The notes under the pieces were generated by a model, which was given only the letters and a program-made list of their open reading frames with translations, made no database searches and had not been told where the DNA came from. Position numbers and translations under genes: made by a program. From NCBI GenBank assembly GCA_021234155.1, contig JAJEKV010000141.1, forward strand, positions 130,039 to 194,038: a stretch of 64,000 nucleotides of DNA, read 5' to 3'. Within the stretch, counting starts at the first letter, position 1. Each line of letters starts with the position of its first letter. This stretch comes from Isoetes taiwanensis. Its lineage: Eukaryota; Streptophyta; Lycopodiopsida; Isoetales; Isoetaceae. This document shows positions 38,691-50,149 of the stretch, piece after piece.

Positions 38691-39060
38691 GGCGCCTCCT
38701 AGGTTTTGATCAACACATGCATCCGAGGATTATCTACACCTAATCCTTCTTCTGGAGGGAAAAAACCCTTTTCCATATTATTGGGGTAGTCCAACAATGT
38801 ATCTAACCTATGGTCACCTACTCCATCCATCTCTTTCCAGAGGGTGGTCAGTAGGCTTTGAAAACCCAATAAGAAGATCTGGATGGAAAGCAATAGAAGC
38901 AATGATGGTATAGACACGAGTAGATGGATTTGGAAAGGATGTCAAAAGCATGGTTAAGAAAAGGCAAACTGTAGGAGGACTCGCGGGAAGATAAGTACGA
39001 CCTTTGCACCGCACCAACTCTTAAAAAGGGACCAAGCGCGACCGATAACTTCAAAGTCTT
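38690..39060 (-). pseudogene. Tyrosine-recombinase N-terminal region of a YR retrotransposon
   Basis: Minus-strand frames at 38814-39054 contain PASPPTVCLFLTMLL, STRVYTIIASIAFH and SKPTDHPLERD. The layout (a short helix with LFL, then Ser-Thr-x-x-x-Y near x-x-x-I-A-x-x-H, then P-T-x-x-P) fits the SAM-like core-binding half of tyrosine recombinases of Ngaro and DIRS elements. The catalytic half (R, H-x-x-R, Y) is not visible downstream, so the call rests on position after RNase H and this weak pattern. Confidence 0.4.
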
Positions 39061-39149
39061 TATTGGACCTAGAAGGCATCAAGAACTCAAGCACCTCAAT
39101 ATCACCACCCAAATCATTCCAACTCAACAAAAAACCTCTCGCATCAAAA

Positions 39150-39976
39150 ACAACAAACTCACCTGGGTTAGTATTGATGATCCAGAAGCAATAATAGGAC
39201 TTGTCGGTTTATGGCACGGCGGCTTTGAAGTTGGACTTGTTGTAAGACCTCGACCACCAAATTAAAAATATAGATGATCCACCACAGCAGAGTCCACTCC
39301 GTGAAAGCATCATTGTGTAGTGAAGGCCACCATGGGACCTGACTTAATGAAAAATTACTAAAGTACAATCGGCTCCTACAGACTTTTAGCAAAGAGAAGG
39401 CTTTGAATGTCAAGCGTGAGGGGGGGAAACAATAGCTATTAGTACCATGCCAAGTCCGGGGAAAAGGCATCAGTGGACAAGGGTCTCCCTAATAGTGTGC
39501 CAACAATTAAATTTGGGGAAGCAAATGGTTATTCAAATTAGCAAAGTGATCCCAATCACAGGAGGCCCCAAGCCAGGTCAATGATACGAAAAACTTCAAA
39601 GCCAAACCATAATCATGAAAATCCCTCGGTTTAGGACAAGTAATCGGCCCATTGATTGAGACTACGAGGGATCCATGTGCTTGAGGATGATACTTGGACT
39701 TGTACAAAGAGTGAAAATTCCGAGGCATAAACAAGGAGAGCCAGGGACTGGGGATCCACCTTTACTCAAAATGTAATAAGAGTTCGAGAATCCCCATAGG
39801 CAAGGCGACGTTTGCTACCCAAGTCCTTGGGGCATGGAGTTCAAGAAAATGGGCTAAAATTTTGTGATTCACGAAAGCATTGGAAGATGAAGATTGTTCA
39901 AACTCATCAAAGGACCCATAGAAATTGTTGAACAAAGAAGAATCATGAACCCAAACACCCCAACCCGAAAGCCATT
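39150..39976 (-). pseudogene. RNase H region of a YR (DIRS/Ngaro-type) retrotransposon
   Basis: On the minus strand, reading from the copia junction: WLSGWGVWVHDSS (active-site strand), SFDEFEQSSSSNAFVNHKIL (the E-x-x-S-S helix), a KGGSPVP block, then WIPRSLNQWADYLS (39636-39679) and DFHDYGLALKFF, CDWDHFANLNNHLLP and DAFSPDLAW. The series W-I-P-R-S-x-N-x-x-A-D-Y-L-S, then D-F-x-D-Y/W, then W-G, D-x-F-A-x-x-x-N, then D-A-F is the signature of RNase H in DIRS-order elements. Several frame changes occur. It continues the RT at 45460-46590 across the nested copia. Confidence 0.7.
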
Positions 39977-40554
39977 CGATAGAATTGTTAATGTTAGATA
40001 TTCTTGAGAAGTAGATATGGTTAAAGCTAGGTATCCGGAAGGAGTTGAGCAGAGAGAATATATCAAGGGGTAGAAGCATATGATTCAACCGTAGGGTTGT
40101 TTAAAATATGGACCTATAGTAGTAATGTTGTGATGAATTTTGAATATTGCACATGAAAGTGTATGGATTTGAAATATTAAGGAGGTTATAATTATAGATG
40201 GTTTTAAGAGGTCAAATGAAATTGACCAAATAGCCTCGCGTCTCTAAGGCACAACCCGAATCGACAGAACCAATCCAAACCTCTCCTATCGGTTTGGATT
40301 GGATCCATAAATTGAAGAAATAGATGAATCACGATTGCAATCCAACGGAATCGTGTTTTGCAGGGAATCTAGACAATGGTTATTGATTGTCAATTGAAAT
40401 ATGACTCAATACTTTGAGTTGGTGTATTGACCAAATTGCATTGATATTACATTGATATTGTTCATGGTTGAAAACATATAAAGTTAGTTGCCCTATTGTA
40501 TTTCTAAGCTCTAGATATCATCGCGGACTACCAATAAGTTGGTTTTGTTTAACA
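39977..40554 (+). repeat. Copia left LTR
   Basis: 578 bp, ending in TTTAACA before the primer site. The first base is C where the right LTR has T (CGATAG versus TGATAG), so the left TG end has mutated. Confidence 0.8.
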
Positions 40555-40555
40555 T

Positions 40556-40566
40556 TGGTATCGAGC
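40556..40566 (+). other. Copia primer-binding site
   Basis: TGGTATCGAGC, one base shorter than the initiator-Met tRNA complement TGGTATCAGAGC. It starts one base after the LTR CA, and the likely Gag ATG is at 40569. Confidence 0.85.
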
Positions 40567-40568
40567 GA

Positions 40569-41560
40569 TGGCAACTAGACTTGGTTCATCATTATTAAAA
40601 TGGTATTGAGGTGTTTCAAGGTGAAGCCGGATTCCAAAGCTTGGAAGAAGGAAAAGAATGAAAGATGTGTCATGGGCGTAAGATCTATGGGATCTTGTAT
40701 CGAGAAAATCTTCAAGAAGTTGAGAGCAAAGACAAACAAACAAGAGATGGAAGTGCAAGTGAGGCATCAATCAATGTTGGTACAATTGAAGCAACTCTAA
40801 AAGATCACATCGTGCAAGGTGCATTATTGCTAGTAAGTTAAGTTCTAGCATTATGTTTAAAATTAAAAATAAAACACCAAAGAAAATGTGGGAATTTTTT
40901 ATTTAAATTATGAGGTTAAAAAACTCCTCTCAAATTGAATTGCTTTTGATAGGGAGTTTTAAGAAGGTTGAAGTTCAAAGAAGAAGATAACTTGATCAGA
41001 TTTTTTCAAAAGTATGATAACATTGTTGCGGACCTTGAGGTCATTGGAGTGCCCATTACTAAAGATTTTCAAAATTTCTTTGTCAAGAGCATTTTTCTCT
41101 GAGTTTGAAATGTACTATCCACCTTGGTAAGAAGTGTTGCAAGAAATCGAAAAGGGTTGAGCTAATGATCGTAACCTAAATTGAACAAAGAGAAAATCTT
41201 AAAGGGAGAAGAAAATCGAGATCTTGTTTGCGTGGAAAAGAAGGGACGCATTTGGAAATGAGAGAAAAAGGTAGGGCCATGTTATGGATGTAATTCTTAT
41301 GGTCATTTTAAAACAAACCGTCCCTAAGCTAAAAAGAGAAAAGATGCTTTAATTGTGATGGTTATGGTCACATAGCAGCAAAGACGTCCAAGTCCCAAGG
41401 TCTTTGAAAAAAATAAAGATAAGGATAAGAGGGACACAAGTTCGAAGGAAAAATAGCAACATGAGAAGCAAAAATGAAGGAGCTAGCAAAGGTCAATTTG
41501 ACACAAGATATTAACACCGGAGGGGAAACTCGATGCCGAGGTAAGCACATCTATTACTTG
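40569..41560 (+). pseudogene. Copia gag with two zinc knuckles
   Basis: Starts MATRLGSS. A tandem CCHC region lies at about 41278-41400: CYGCNSYGHFKTNRP, whose last Cys is replaced, then CFNCDGYGHIAAKT, also lacking the final Cys. Plant copia Gags usually have one or two C-x2-C-x4-H-x4-C knuckles. Frames are broken upstream. Confidence 0.75.
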
Positions 41561-41579
41561 TCCTATTTCGATCAAACTT

Positions 41580-42500
41580 CTAACAAAAGTGGTGATCTAC
41601 TGATAGATAGTGGAGTCGAGATTAGTAGTTAGAACTACCGATGCTCTCAAGCAAAGGAAGATAAGAACATCAACTTTTGTTCAAATGGGAGATGGAGAAT
41701 TGCAAGAAGTAAACGAAGTCGTGAATGCTTGAACTCTTTGATTTAGAGGGCAATATAGTTAACCATCATGATGTACTTTTCGCTCCAAATATTATAAGGA
41801 ATCTTATCTCAGTCTACCAAATTTGGTGGATATGGGATTCAAGCTTGTATTTGATAAGCAATCAGAAGTGTTTGAAAATAATAAAATGAAGTTCCTTTGC
41901 AAAACAAGTTGGTAACTTGTTTGGTTTTCACAATAAAACCTTGTCGGAAGCATAAACCTCAAGAGAAATTCCAACTCTAAAACTCGCATGAAAGATTAGG
42001 TCATGCAAACATAGACAACCTAAGGGAAATGGTTAAAGGGGGCTGATAACAAAGAAATTTAAAGTAAGGAGTTTGTTTGTTTTGGGTGCATGATGGGCAA
42101 AAGACAAGATTGGCGTTTCAAGAAAAGACATGAACGAAGCCGGAGACCTATTAGAATTGGTACATTTAGACCTCCGTGGTCCAATCAATGTCGGGTTGGC
42201 AAGGTAAAAGGTATTTTATCACTTTTATCGATGATTACCTGACACACTAAATGTTTCTTTCTTAGAAGAAAAACAAGCTTATAATGCCTATAGAATCTTT
42301 GAAATAGAAGTCTGAAAGGATGACCTGGGAGAAAAAGGACGATCGAGGAGGAGAGTTTGTTAATGACATATTTAAGAAGCATTGCAGAGAGAGAGGGATT
42401 AAAAGGCAAATTACATGTAGTCATACTCCTCAGCAAAATGGAGTAGCTAAAAGAAAAAACAGGTATATACTTGATTACAGAAGATAAATCTTTGAAACAA
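41580..42500 (+). pseudogene. Copia protease and integrase
   Basis: DLLIDSGVEI (about 41600) is the protease active-site strand, with DSG where many elements have DSGA. The GAG-pre-integrase zinc finger shows HERLGHANIDNLREMVKG (41985-42035) and CFGCMMGKR (42080). The integrase core follows: LELVHLDLRGPI (42155), FITFIDDY (42215), DRGGEFVNDIF (42340-42370), HTPQQNGVAKRKN (42420-42465). Catalytic D and E regions are recognisable but not in one frame. Confidence 0.85.
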
Positions 42501-42639
42501 CTGATTACCTAATTTTTCTGTGGCAAGAAGCGATTCAAGCAAAGCAGATACATTCAGAATAATAGACTACCATCATCAAGTCTTAATGGACAAATATTGG
42601 AAGATCTATGGAGCGTAATACCTACAAAATATGAATACT

Positions 42640-43850
42640 TAAAAGCATTTTCAGTTTTGGCTTTTTTTATATGTTCCTAAAGAAGTAAGAAGGAAACTTG
42701 ACAATAGAGCAATAAAAGGTTATCTAGTAGGTTATGACGAATGTCAAAGGGTTATAGAATATATAACCCAGAGGGAAGGAGAATTATTGTGAGCAAAAGA
42801 TGTGAGATTCACTGAATCAATACTTCACAAAAACAGAAAGGAAATTTATGGTTGAGAAGACTTATATGGAAGTAATGAAAATCAGAAACAAGGATTGATA
42901 GTCAAATAAGCTCCTGCATCGATGATGATGATGAAATAATTTAAGAGGCTAATGGTGATCAAGAAGATATTACCGCAGAAGTCCCACCATAATGAGGAAA
43001 GCAGAGAAAATGAAGGAGATCAACTTAACAAAAATGTAATACATGATACCAACACCAAAAAGAAAACCATCTGAGGTTTTAAATGAGAGAAGGACTCAAT
43101 GATATAGATTTTGAAAACATAGTAGAACTTTCAATGGGTACATCCATAAGGTTGCAAAATCTGAATATTGAAATAAATGAGCTAATGGCCATTATGGAAC
43201 CTAGTGTGCCAATGAGGAAGCATTAAATTGGATAATTCAGATCATTGGAAAAGAGCAATGGAAGAAGAAATGAGTTCATCCCAAGAACTCAAACCTTTGA
43301 ATTGGTGGAAAACCCAAAGACACGAACCTAGTAAAAAAACAAGTGGTTGTATAAAACTAAAGATTGGGAATGATGGAGAACAAAAAATTCAAAGCTCGTT
43401 TGGTGGCTCAAGGCTATTCTTGGAGAAAAGGTATTGACTATGATGAGACTTTTTCCCCTATTGTTAAGTTAACAAGTTTGGGAATTCTCGCTTGCATATG
43501 CTAATACATTGATCTTGAAATTCACCATATGGATGTAAACACAACGTTTTTGAATGCCACTTTGAATGAAGAAATATATATGCAGCAAAGCTAAAGGTTT
43601 TGAACAAGGAAATAATATGGTGGAGGCTAAAAAGGCGCTTTTATGGACTCAAACAATCTCTCCCAAGGCAAGGTATCTATGTATGGATGGGTTCTTAAGA
43701 GAGCAAGGATTCAAAGAAATGGTAAATGATGATAACTTATATATTTGCAGAGAAAATGTTCACTTTTGCATCATAGCACTATCGTAGATGATAATATTAT
43801 GGTAAGTGATGACTTACCATGGCCTAAACAAATGCAAAGAACTATTGAAT
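42640..43850 (+). pseudogene. Copia reverse transcriptase
   Basis: SFKARLVAQGYS-like (43390-43425) and GIDYDETFSPIVK (43430-43465) mark the finger domain, then HHMDVNTTFLNATLNEEIYMQQ-like sequence (43525-43590), VYGLKQS-like (43640) and NDDNLYICREN (43720-43760). The catalytic YVDD codons are at 43780-43795, where one base is missing in the Tyr codon so the motif is out of frame with its flanks. Confidence 0.85.
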
Positions 43851-44329
43851 ACAGATTCAAAATGATGAGACTTTAGGCCCTCTACAAAAATTCTTGGAAT
43901 TGAGGTTCACAGGATCGAGAGAACAAGAGGATAACATTGACTCAAGAAAGAAATATTCGGGGCATGCTTTAAATTTAGAATGATAGAATGCAATGGTGTA
44001 AAATCTCCTATGGTTACAGGGTCGAAATTATTTATATATTATGAGTCCTACAAATGAAGAGGAAAGATTGGAAATGGAAAAGTATCCATACAGGAATTGG
44101 TTGATGTCTTTTATATGTAGCTAATTGCAAAGCAGGCCCGTATAGCCTTTGTGTAAACATGTTAAGTCGATATGGAAACAATCCCGAAGGAAACATTGGC
44201 AGGCGCCTAAGCATGTACTCAGATTTTGAAGGTATACAAAAAATAAAGGACCAACATTTACAAACACTAGTCTTGATTTAACAAAGATACTCACGATGCA
44301 GATCGAGGGATTTGGACTCCAGAGCATCC

Positions 44330-44860
44330 ACATCCGTTATCTTCTACAAGTTGGTGGAAGCAAAGATCTTGAGAAGCAAAAAACAAAGTTGTATAGCTAT
44401 GTCAATAGTCGGCAGAATACAATCTTTGCCTCATTGGCGTAAGAGAAGTGGTCCAGGTAAGAAGATTATTGGTCGAAGTTAAAAAATACGTATCAAAACC
44501 AACTACTCTCTTCATTGACAAAGATGAGCCGCATAGCTATAACCAGAATCCAAAGATTTCATGAAAGAACAAAGCACATTGAACTACATGTTCATTTTAT
44601 AAGAGATATGGTGGCAAAAGGAATTATAGAAGTTGAGTACAAAAATACTACGCAATCAGGCTTGCGGATGTGTTTACTAAAATAATTCAAAGGCATTACG
44701 ATTTATTAAGTTACGTGAAAATATTGGGATAAGTTCTATACTTTGAACTTGGAAGAAGTGTCAAGAGTAAAGAAGAAAATCTTGAGAACAAGTTCACGTA
44801 GAAAATTATGTAAAAAACGGATGACAAAATATGCCAAATATTGAGCGGTAAATATCTAAC
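44330..44860 (+). pseudogene. Copia RNase H and 3' end
   Basis: Degraded RNase H. Pieces such as STSWWK, FIDK and LADVFTKIIQR (44655-44695) match the C-terminal block of plant copia polyproteins, L-A-D-x-F-T-K. It ends with the polypurine tract before the right LTR. Confidence 0.7.
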
Positions 44861-44871
44861 ATGAAGGGAAA

Positions 44872-45432
44872 TGATAGAATTGTTAATGTTAGATATTCTT
44901 GAGAAGTAGATATGGTTAAAGCATGTATTCGTAAGGAGTTGAGCAAAGAGAATATATCAAGGGGTAGAAGCATATGATTCAACCTTAGGGTTGTTTAAAA
45001 TATGGACCTAGTAGTAATGTTGTGAATGATTTGAATATTGCACATGAAAGTGCATGGTTGAAATATTAAGGAGGCTATAATTATAGATGGTTTTAAGAGG
45101 TCGAAAAGAAAATTCACCAAATAGCCTCAAGGCTCCTAAGGCATAGCCGAACCGCCCGATCCCAACCTAAGCTCTATCGGTTTTGGATTGGATCCATAAA
45201 TTGAAGAAAATAGATGAATCTGATTGTAGGGATCGTGGTTTTGCAAGGGAATGCGAGACAATGGTTATTGATTGTCAATTGAAATGTGAGTCAATACTTT
45301 GAGTTGGGTGTATTGACCAAATTGCATTGATATTACATTGATATTGTTCGGTGGTTGAAAAATATATGTTAGTTGCCCTATTGTATTTCTAAGCTCTAGA
45401 TAATAATCGGACTACTAATAAGTTGGTTAGCA
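44872..45432 (+). repeat. Copia right LTR
   Basis: About 561 bp beginning TGATAGAATTG immediately after GAAGGGAAA and colinear with the left LTR to ATAAGTTGGTT. The last bases differ (TTGTTTAACA on the left, AGCA on the right), so the right terminus is approximate. Confidence 0.8.
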
Positions 45433-45439
45433 TCATACC

Positions 45440-46590
45440 GAGCATAACTAAAATCATCGCTTAAACCGGCTCCCCAAATGAAAGCTGAGTTCAAGAATCA
45501 AACCAATCGATCCGCACTAATTTCAAACAAGGCAAGGGGGGCGACGCACCGCCCGAGACCAAGTGGTAATGGAGGCAACACGCTCAAAGGGTTGAAACCG
45601 GAGGAGTTTGCAAAAGGGGCCAAAAACAACCTGAACGGGCAATCATGCCTAAAAGCCGACGCAAAACCTACGAGCACCGAACCCTAGTACATGAAGTTTA
45701 GCAACCTCGGCTAGATCTAAGAACTTCTCACAACGCTTGCAGTTGAGCAATAGAAAGTAGACTTGTAGGACGAAGTTGACCATAAAACCTAAAAACTTCA
45801 CTTCATGGAAAAATTAAGTCGACACTTTTTGTGGAGCAATGACAAAGCCCGCAGATTCAAAGGTTTGCAAAATAAAAGCACGTGTTTCAAGAAAATGTCC
45901 ACTAGGAATAAAAAAAAAAATCATCTACATAAGGGATGCAACGGATTTGTTTGCTCTAAAATGCTTCAACGATCGGCGGATCAACTTAGTGAAAACATAA
46001 CAAGCGGTGGAAAGGCCAAGGGAGTGCCGTGAACATGTAGAATTTGCCCTAGAATTGAAAACCCAAATAAGGCCAAGGAAGGATGCATAGCAACATGGTG
46101 ATAGCCGAATGAAAATCAAGAGTAACCGTGGACATCATCCTTCCTCACCACAAGAGGCCAAATCATTGATGCCCTCATACTTAAAAAGGTCTATGCACTA
46201 AGAACTTGTTGTTAAAATGAAGGTCCAAGATAGTTAAGCGGAGTTTGTTAGCCAGCTTTTGGGACTACTCCTAATCTGGGAACAAATGAAAGGAATACTA
46301 GCGGTCTCCATAGCAAAGACTGCTAAAATCAAATCGATGGGATTGCAACAAATGCAAAAGATGTTGACCTACAAGTTTGTGATTTGGTCTAGCCCAAGGT
46401 TGTGCGGTGGGACATCTAACCAGTGGAAGCTTATAGCCATTGTAAAATCCAATCCAACACCATGGCACTATTACAACAGTCGCCCGCTTAAAAGAGAAAT
46501 GTAACTTCAAACGACTACTAAGGGGAATGGGTAGAGATCGAAGAGACAAATTTTCCATCTCAAGATCAAATATCACCACATAAACGAAAA
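45440..46590 (-). pseudogene. Reverse transcriptase of a YR (DIRS/Ngaro-type) retrotransposon
   Basis: Minus-strand blocks in order: GYKLPLVRCP and PNHK (about 46450-46390), LGVVPKAGKLRLT (about 46275-46230), NNKFLVHRPFKYEGINDLA (46215-46155), YHHVAMHP (about 46105-46080), LGLSTACYVFTKLIR (46022-45976), PYVDDFFF (45935-45912), ETRAFILQTFESAGFVIAPQK (45888-45828) and VKFLGFMVNF (45800-45770). The combination KYEGI, YHHV, LPFGLSTACYVFTK and a late WLGF/FLGF strand is specific for DIRS-order RTs and is not seen in gypsy, copia, LINE or caulimovirid RTs. YVDD is intact (most DIRS have YLDD). Stops and indels show it is dead. RNase H continues at 39976-39150, beyond the nested copia. Confidence 0.75.
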
Positions 46591-46989
46591 CTTAGAATCA
46601 CAAGAAAATAAATCCCACAAGAACAATAACATTACAAACAAGATAAAAAGCAAAATAAAGCACCAAATACTCATGAAGAATTAAGGAGACGAAAAGATGA
46701 TTTTATTGGTTCAACAACTATAAAATAGCAAAAAATAAAACACATGGAGGAGAACACTTGGAAATAACATTTAAGACCTATTATTATTATAGAACGCCAA
46801 GATTAGCATTTGTAGCCATTGGGAGACTAATACACTAAAGAAAGCCACACTGGGCATCTCCACTAAAGCACAAAAACCACAATACACTAGAAAGCCACAC
46901 TTGGGCATCTCCACTAAGCACAAAACCACAATACACTTGATCCACTAAGCACAAAACCACAATACATTGCTTACAATGCCATGTAGATC
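46591..46989. other. Unassigned, with an imperfect tandem repeat
   Basis: 46835-46965 repeats GCACAAAACCACAATACA and GGGCATCTCCACTAAGCAC two to three times. No coding motif. It might be upstream sequence of the YR element. Confidence 0.45.
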
Positions 46990-46999
46990 GATTGAAACC

Positions 47000-47058
47000 A
47001 TTATAGCCGGGATTAAAAACCTTGCCTTTCGGTTTTTGAGGAAAAACCCCGCTATAAT
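47000..47058. repeat. Hairpin element, copy 2
   Basis: Arms ATTATAGC and GCTATAAT enclose GATTAAAAACC, a nine-base spacer, GGTTTTTGAGGAAAAACCC. The core matches 28240-28280, but the outer arms have a different sequence and are again self-complementary. Confidence 0.7.
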
Positions 47059-48630
47059 AGCAACACTAATCAGAGAAGAAACTAAAATAGTACCAAGACA
47101 ATAACAATTTGGACAAATCAACAAAGTTCAACCAATAAAAATACATGCTCCTCCGAAAGGCCCGACTTTTGCAAATCTTCACCAACTCCAAAAACTTCAT
47201 AATATCAAGAACTCTCTGATAAATTGAATAATCCCAACAAAAGTCTAAGTCAACTAAGAAGCTTTAAGATACCCTGCAAGCATAAATCAACTCCAAGCAA
47301 ATACAAGGAAAAAAAGAGTCTCAAAGATACTAGAGCAAAGACGTAAACAAGACACTAGGGTCTCCCCAAATGGCAAGAGGGCCAAAAACATCACAACATG
47401 CACTCGCACGAGGGCCATAATTCACACCAAGACCATCTACGACGAGGCCCTCCCATGGAGCTTAAGACTACCAAGAACCAGAAAAACTAGACCACGCGGT
47501 ATGGGTGGGCCGGGGGAGGGGGGAGGGGTGGTTGGTTGTTCAGTTGGGTGAAGCGCAGAAGGGCAAACTAGAAACCGTGGATGATGAGAAATGGACAGGT
47601 CCAGAAGGATATAAAAGGGGATGGAAACCTAACTGCCAAGGGGCAACCTAACTAACTGGCTTCGACAATTACATCAGACAGTTATATGCTCCTATTTGAC
47701 ATCGGCACATCATTAGAAATCTCATGTCCCTACTCATTACGTGGGGAAATCTACCTACACAGGCCCTTGCACGACATAAGGGACAGGCTCGCTGCCTCAT
47801 ATGCGAGGTACAGACCTATCCAAGCACATTACTTGTACCATAAAAATCGCATTTATTTCTAATAGGCAATCAGTCCTTTTCTTGCATGCATGTTCAATTC
47901 CGTCTGACAGGCTGGAATCTGGAGAATGTGTCTGTGTTTAACGAAAATGGCTATGCGTAACATCATTTCTGATTTGCAATTTTGCAGTATATGCACATAA
48001 TGCGGACTGAACTTAATGTTTCAAGAAAGTTGAACCAATAAGTCCAAGCAATAGATTCATGTTAAACATTGAACTATCAGAAACATTAGCAGTTCAAAAT
48101 GTTGTGCTTTTTATTATCTATGACATGTGTGGCATTTTGCTCGCTTCTTGGATAATAGTCTGCCATAAATCAGTCTAGGGGTTGAACTTTGATGAAAAGA
48201 ATGGATATTATTAATTAACTACGAAGTCTGACGATCTATAAATGCTATAACTCAAGCAGGATTTTGTTCACTGCTATAGCTTGCGCGATAAATAAAGCTC
48301 TGTGGCAATAATACAATAGTTAGAAATCTTTTTTGCCGTCGAACCACATGAACGGTTCGACAACTTAGAATGTCCCCTTTCACCTCCGCTCCCATGGTCG
48401 ACCCTCATCCTACGACATCGCATGCCATTGGATACAAAATATAACGCCTTTGAACCAAGAAAACTAATGGTCAAATTACCTATTGGGTCGTGGCTTTTGC
48501 CTTGGATCTTTACAAGTTTTTGTTTAGCACAATACCTTTGCATAACATACAAATTAATATATTTTAGTATTCTACAACTATTTCTTACATTCTTTTGTCT
48601 ACAATCACATGGAATTTCCATCTAAGGTGG
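47059..48630. other. Unassigned
   Basis: No gene or repeat partner was recognised. A G-rich patch (GGGGGAGGGGGGAGGGGTGG) lies at about 47510-47530. Confidence 0.4.
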
Positions 48631-49740
48631 GCAATTTTCTAGTTGATGTATATGTTTATGATTGTGTGATGGCAAGCACAAATCAATATCTTAAACATAT
48701 GCAAAGATATCCTAAAGGATAAATTTAAGATGTACTTGGGAGAATTAAGGAAATTTCTTGGTGTAGAAATAACATGTGATAGGAAGAATCGTAAAAATAG
48801 GATTGTTATAAGGAAAGTACATAGAAGCAATGTTGAATAAATTTAACATGGAAAATTCTAATGCAAGAAATGCCCACCTTACTAGGGTTCAAGTTATCAA
48901 AGGACCTATGTCCTAGAAATAAAAGAGAGAGAAGATGAAATGATTGGGATACCATATAGACAATTAATTGGAAGCCTTCGCTCATAGCTAACAATACCGC
49001 ATTTAGATATTTCATTTATTAAACGTGTTGAGCGTGTACAATAATCATCCAGAAAAGCTCATTGGTTGGTCGCCCAAAAGTCCTAAGATATCCGAAGAGA
49101 ACAAAGAATATATTGATTGAATATGACTCAAATAACTTGAATTTAGAAGCTACCGGATGCATTGGTGGAGATCGATGAAAGAAAACCAATTTCGTGTTAT
49201 TTGATAACATTAGGAGGGAGTCCTATCGGTTGGAGAAGCAAAAAACAATTTGCAATGGTTTGAACAACCGAGGCTCGAGCATGCAGCCTCTACATTAGTA
49301 GCAAAAGAAATTGTATGGACGAGATGGTTTTTAGAAGAATTGAGAATAAAGCAGAATGAAAGTACAGTTCTAAATGGTGACAGCCAAAGCTGCATAGCCA
49401 TGACTAAAACCCAGTCGAATGAGAGAACCAAAACATATTGAGATGGAACCTGACTTCATAAGGGATATGGTAAATAAAAATTTGATATAATTGAACTATG
49501 TAAGATCTGAAGATGAACTGGTGGATATATACGACTAATGCAATTAGTTCTACAAAGTTCAAAAATCTCGCAGCAAGGATTGGTGGCAAACAGATTACAA
49601 AATTATGAGCTGGAAGGGGAATGCTGGAACAAGACCAGCCAACAGAATGGAGCCCACAGGAAGTATATTTCATATTGTTCAAGCGAATCCTTTTAAACAT
49701 TGAGTGCCTTGTAAGAAACCCTGCTGTCATAGCCAGAGAT
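48630..49740 (+). mobile_element. Second Ty1/copia remnant, RT to RNase H
   Basis: The palm motif reads LVDVYVYD at 48640-48665, where YVDD has become YVYD. It continues YLGELRKFLGVEITCDRKN (48735-48785), EAMLNKFNMENSN (48825-48865), IPYRQLIGSLRS (48950-48985), then GWRSKKQFAMV (49230-49260), EARACSL-like and NGDSQSCIAMTK (49375-49410). These are the end of copia RT and RNase H in order, with many frame changes. No LTR was found for it. A run of 18 A lies downstream at 49826-49843. Confidence 0.8.
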
Positions 49741-50149
49741 TATCCTATTGCTCTAGCAGGGAGTGCATAAGAAAATCGGCAAGGCATAGAATGAATTGTC
49801 CTTGTAGCACAAACAAAGAACACACAAAAAAAAAAAAAAAAAATTGCATCCAAGGAGCCGCTTGCTTAGAGGAAATTCAATAAGAGAAGAATCCATCCGT
49901 CTATTTCAACATTGCACTAAAGATTGTTATTGAGCAAATTAGAGTATAAAAGTTAGAAAAGCCTACCAAAATTGAGTCGAATCATGGAAGGAACAGAGTG
50001 TTTGGTCAAAGCCTTCCAATCTTGCAACAAGGGTAGCTAGTGCTACGCAACAAGGCCCATATGCCTCTGCAGATCCAAGAATAAAAAAGAGTCCAAGAAG
50101 CCTCTAGACAAATGAAACCCTATCTTTATCTCTTTTAAAAATTTAGAAT

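Larger units (their letters stand above)
39977..45432 (+). mobile_element. Ty1/copia element, full length, decayed
   Basis: Two similar LTRs flank about 4.3 kb holding, in order, gag with zinc knuckles, protease, integrase, RT and RNase H, the copia order. Initiator-Met-type primer site directly after the left LTR; a purine tract (GAAGGGAAA) directly before the right LTR. Inserted into a minus-strand YR element. No exact target duplication is visible (CCATT on the left, TCATA on the right). Many indels break the polyprotein. Confidence 0.9.

Noticed and set aside
45478-45687. Plus-strand gene of 69 codons
   Set aside because: It is the antisense shadow of the YR-element polyprotein.
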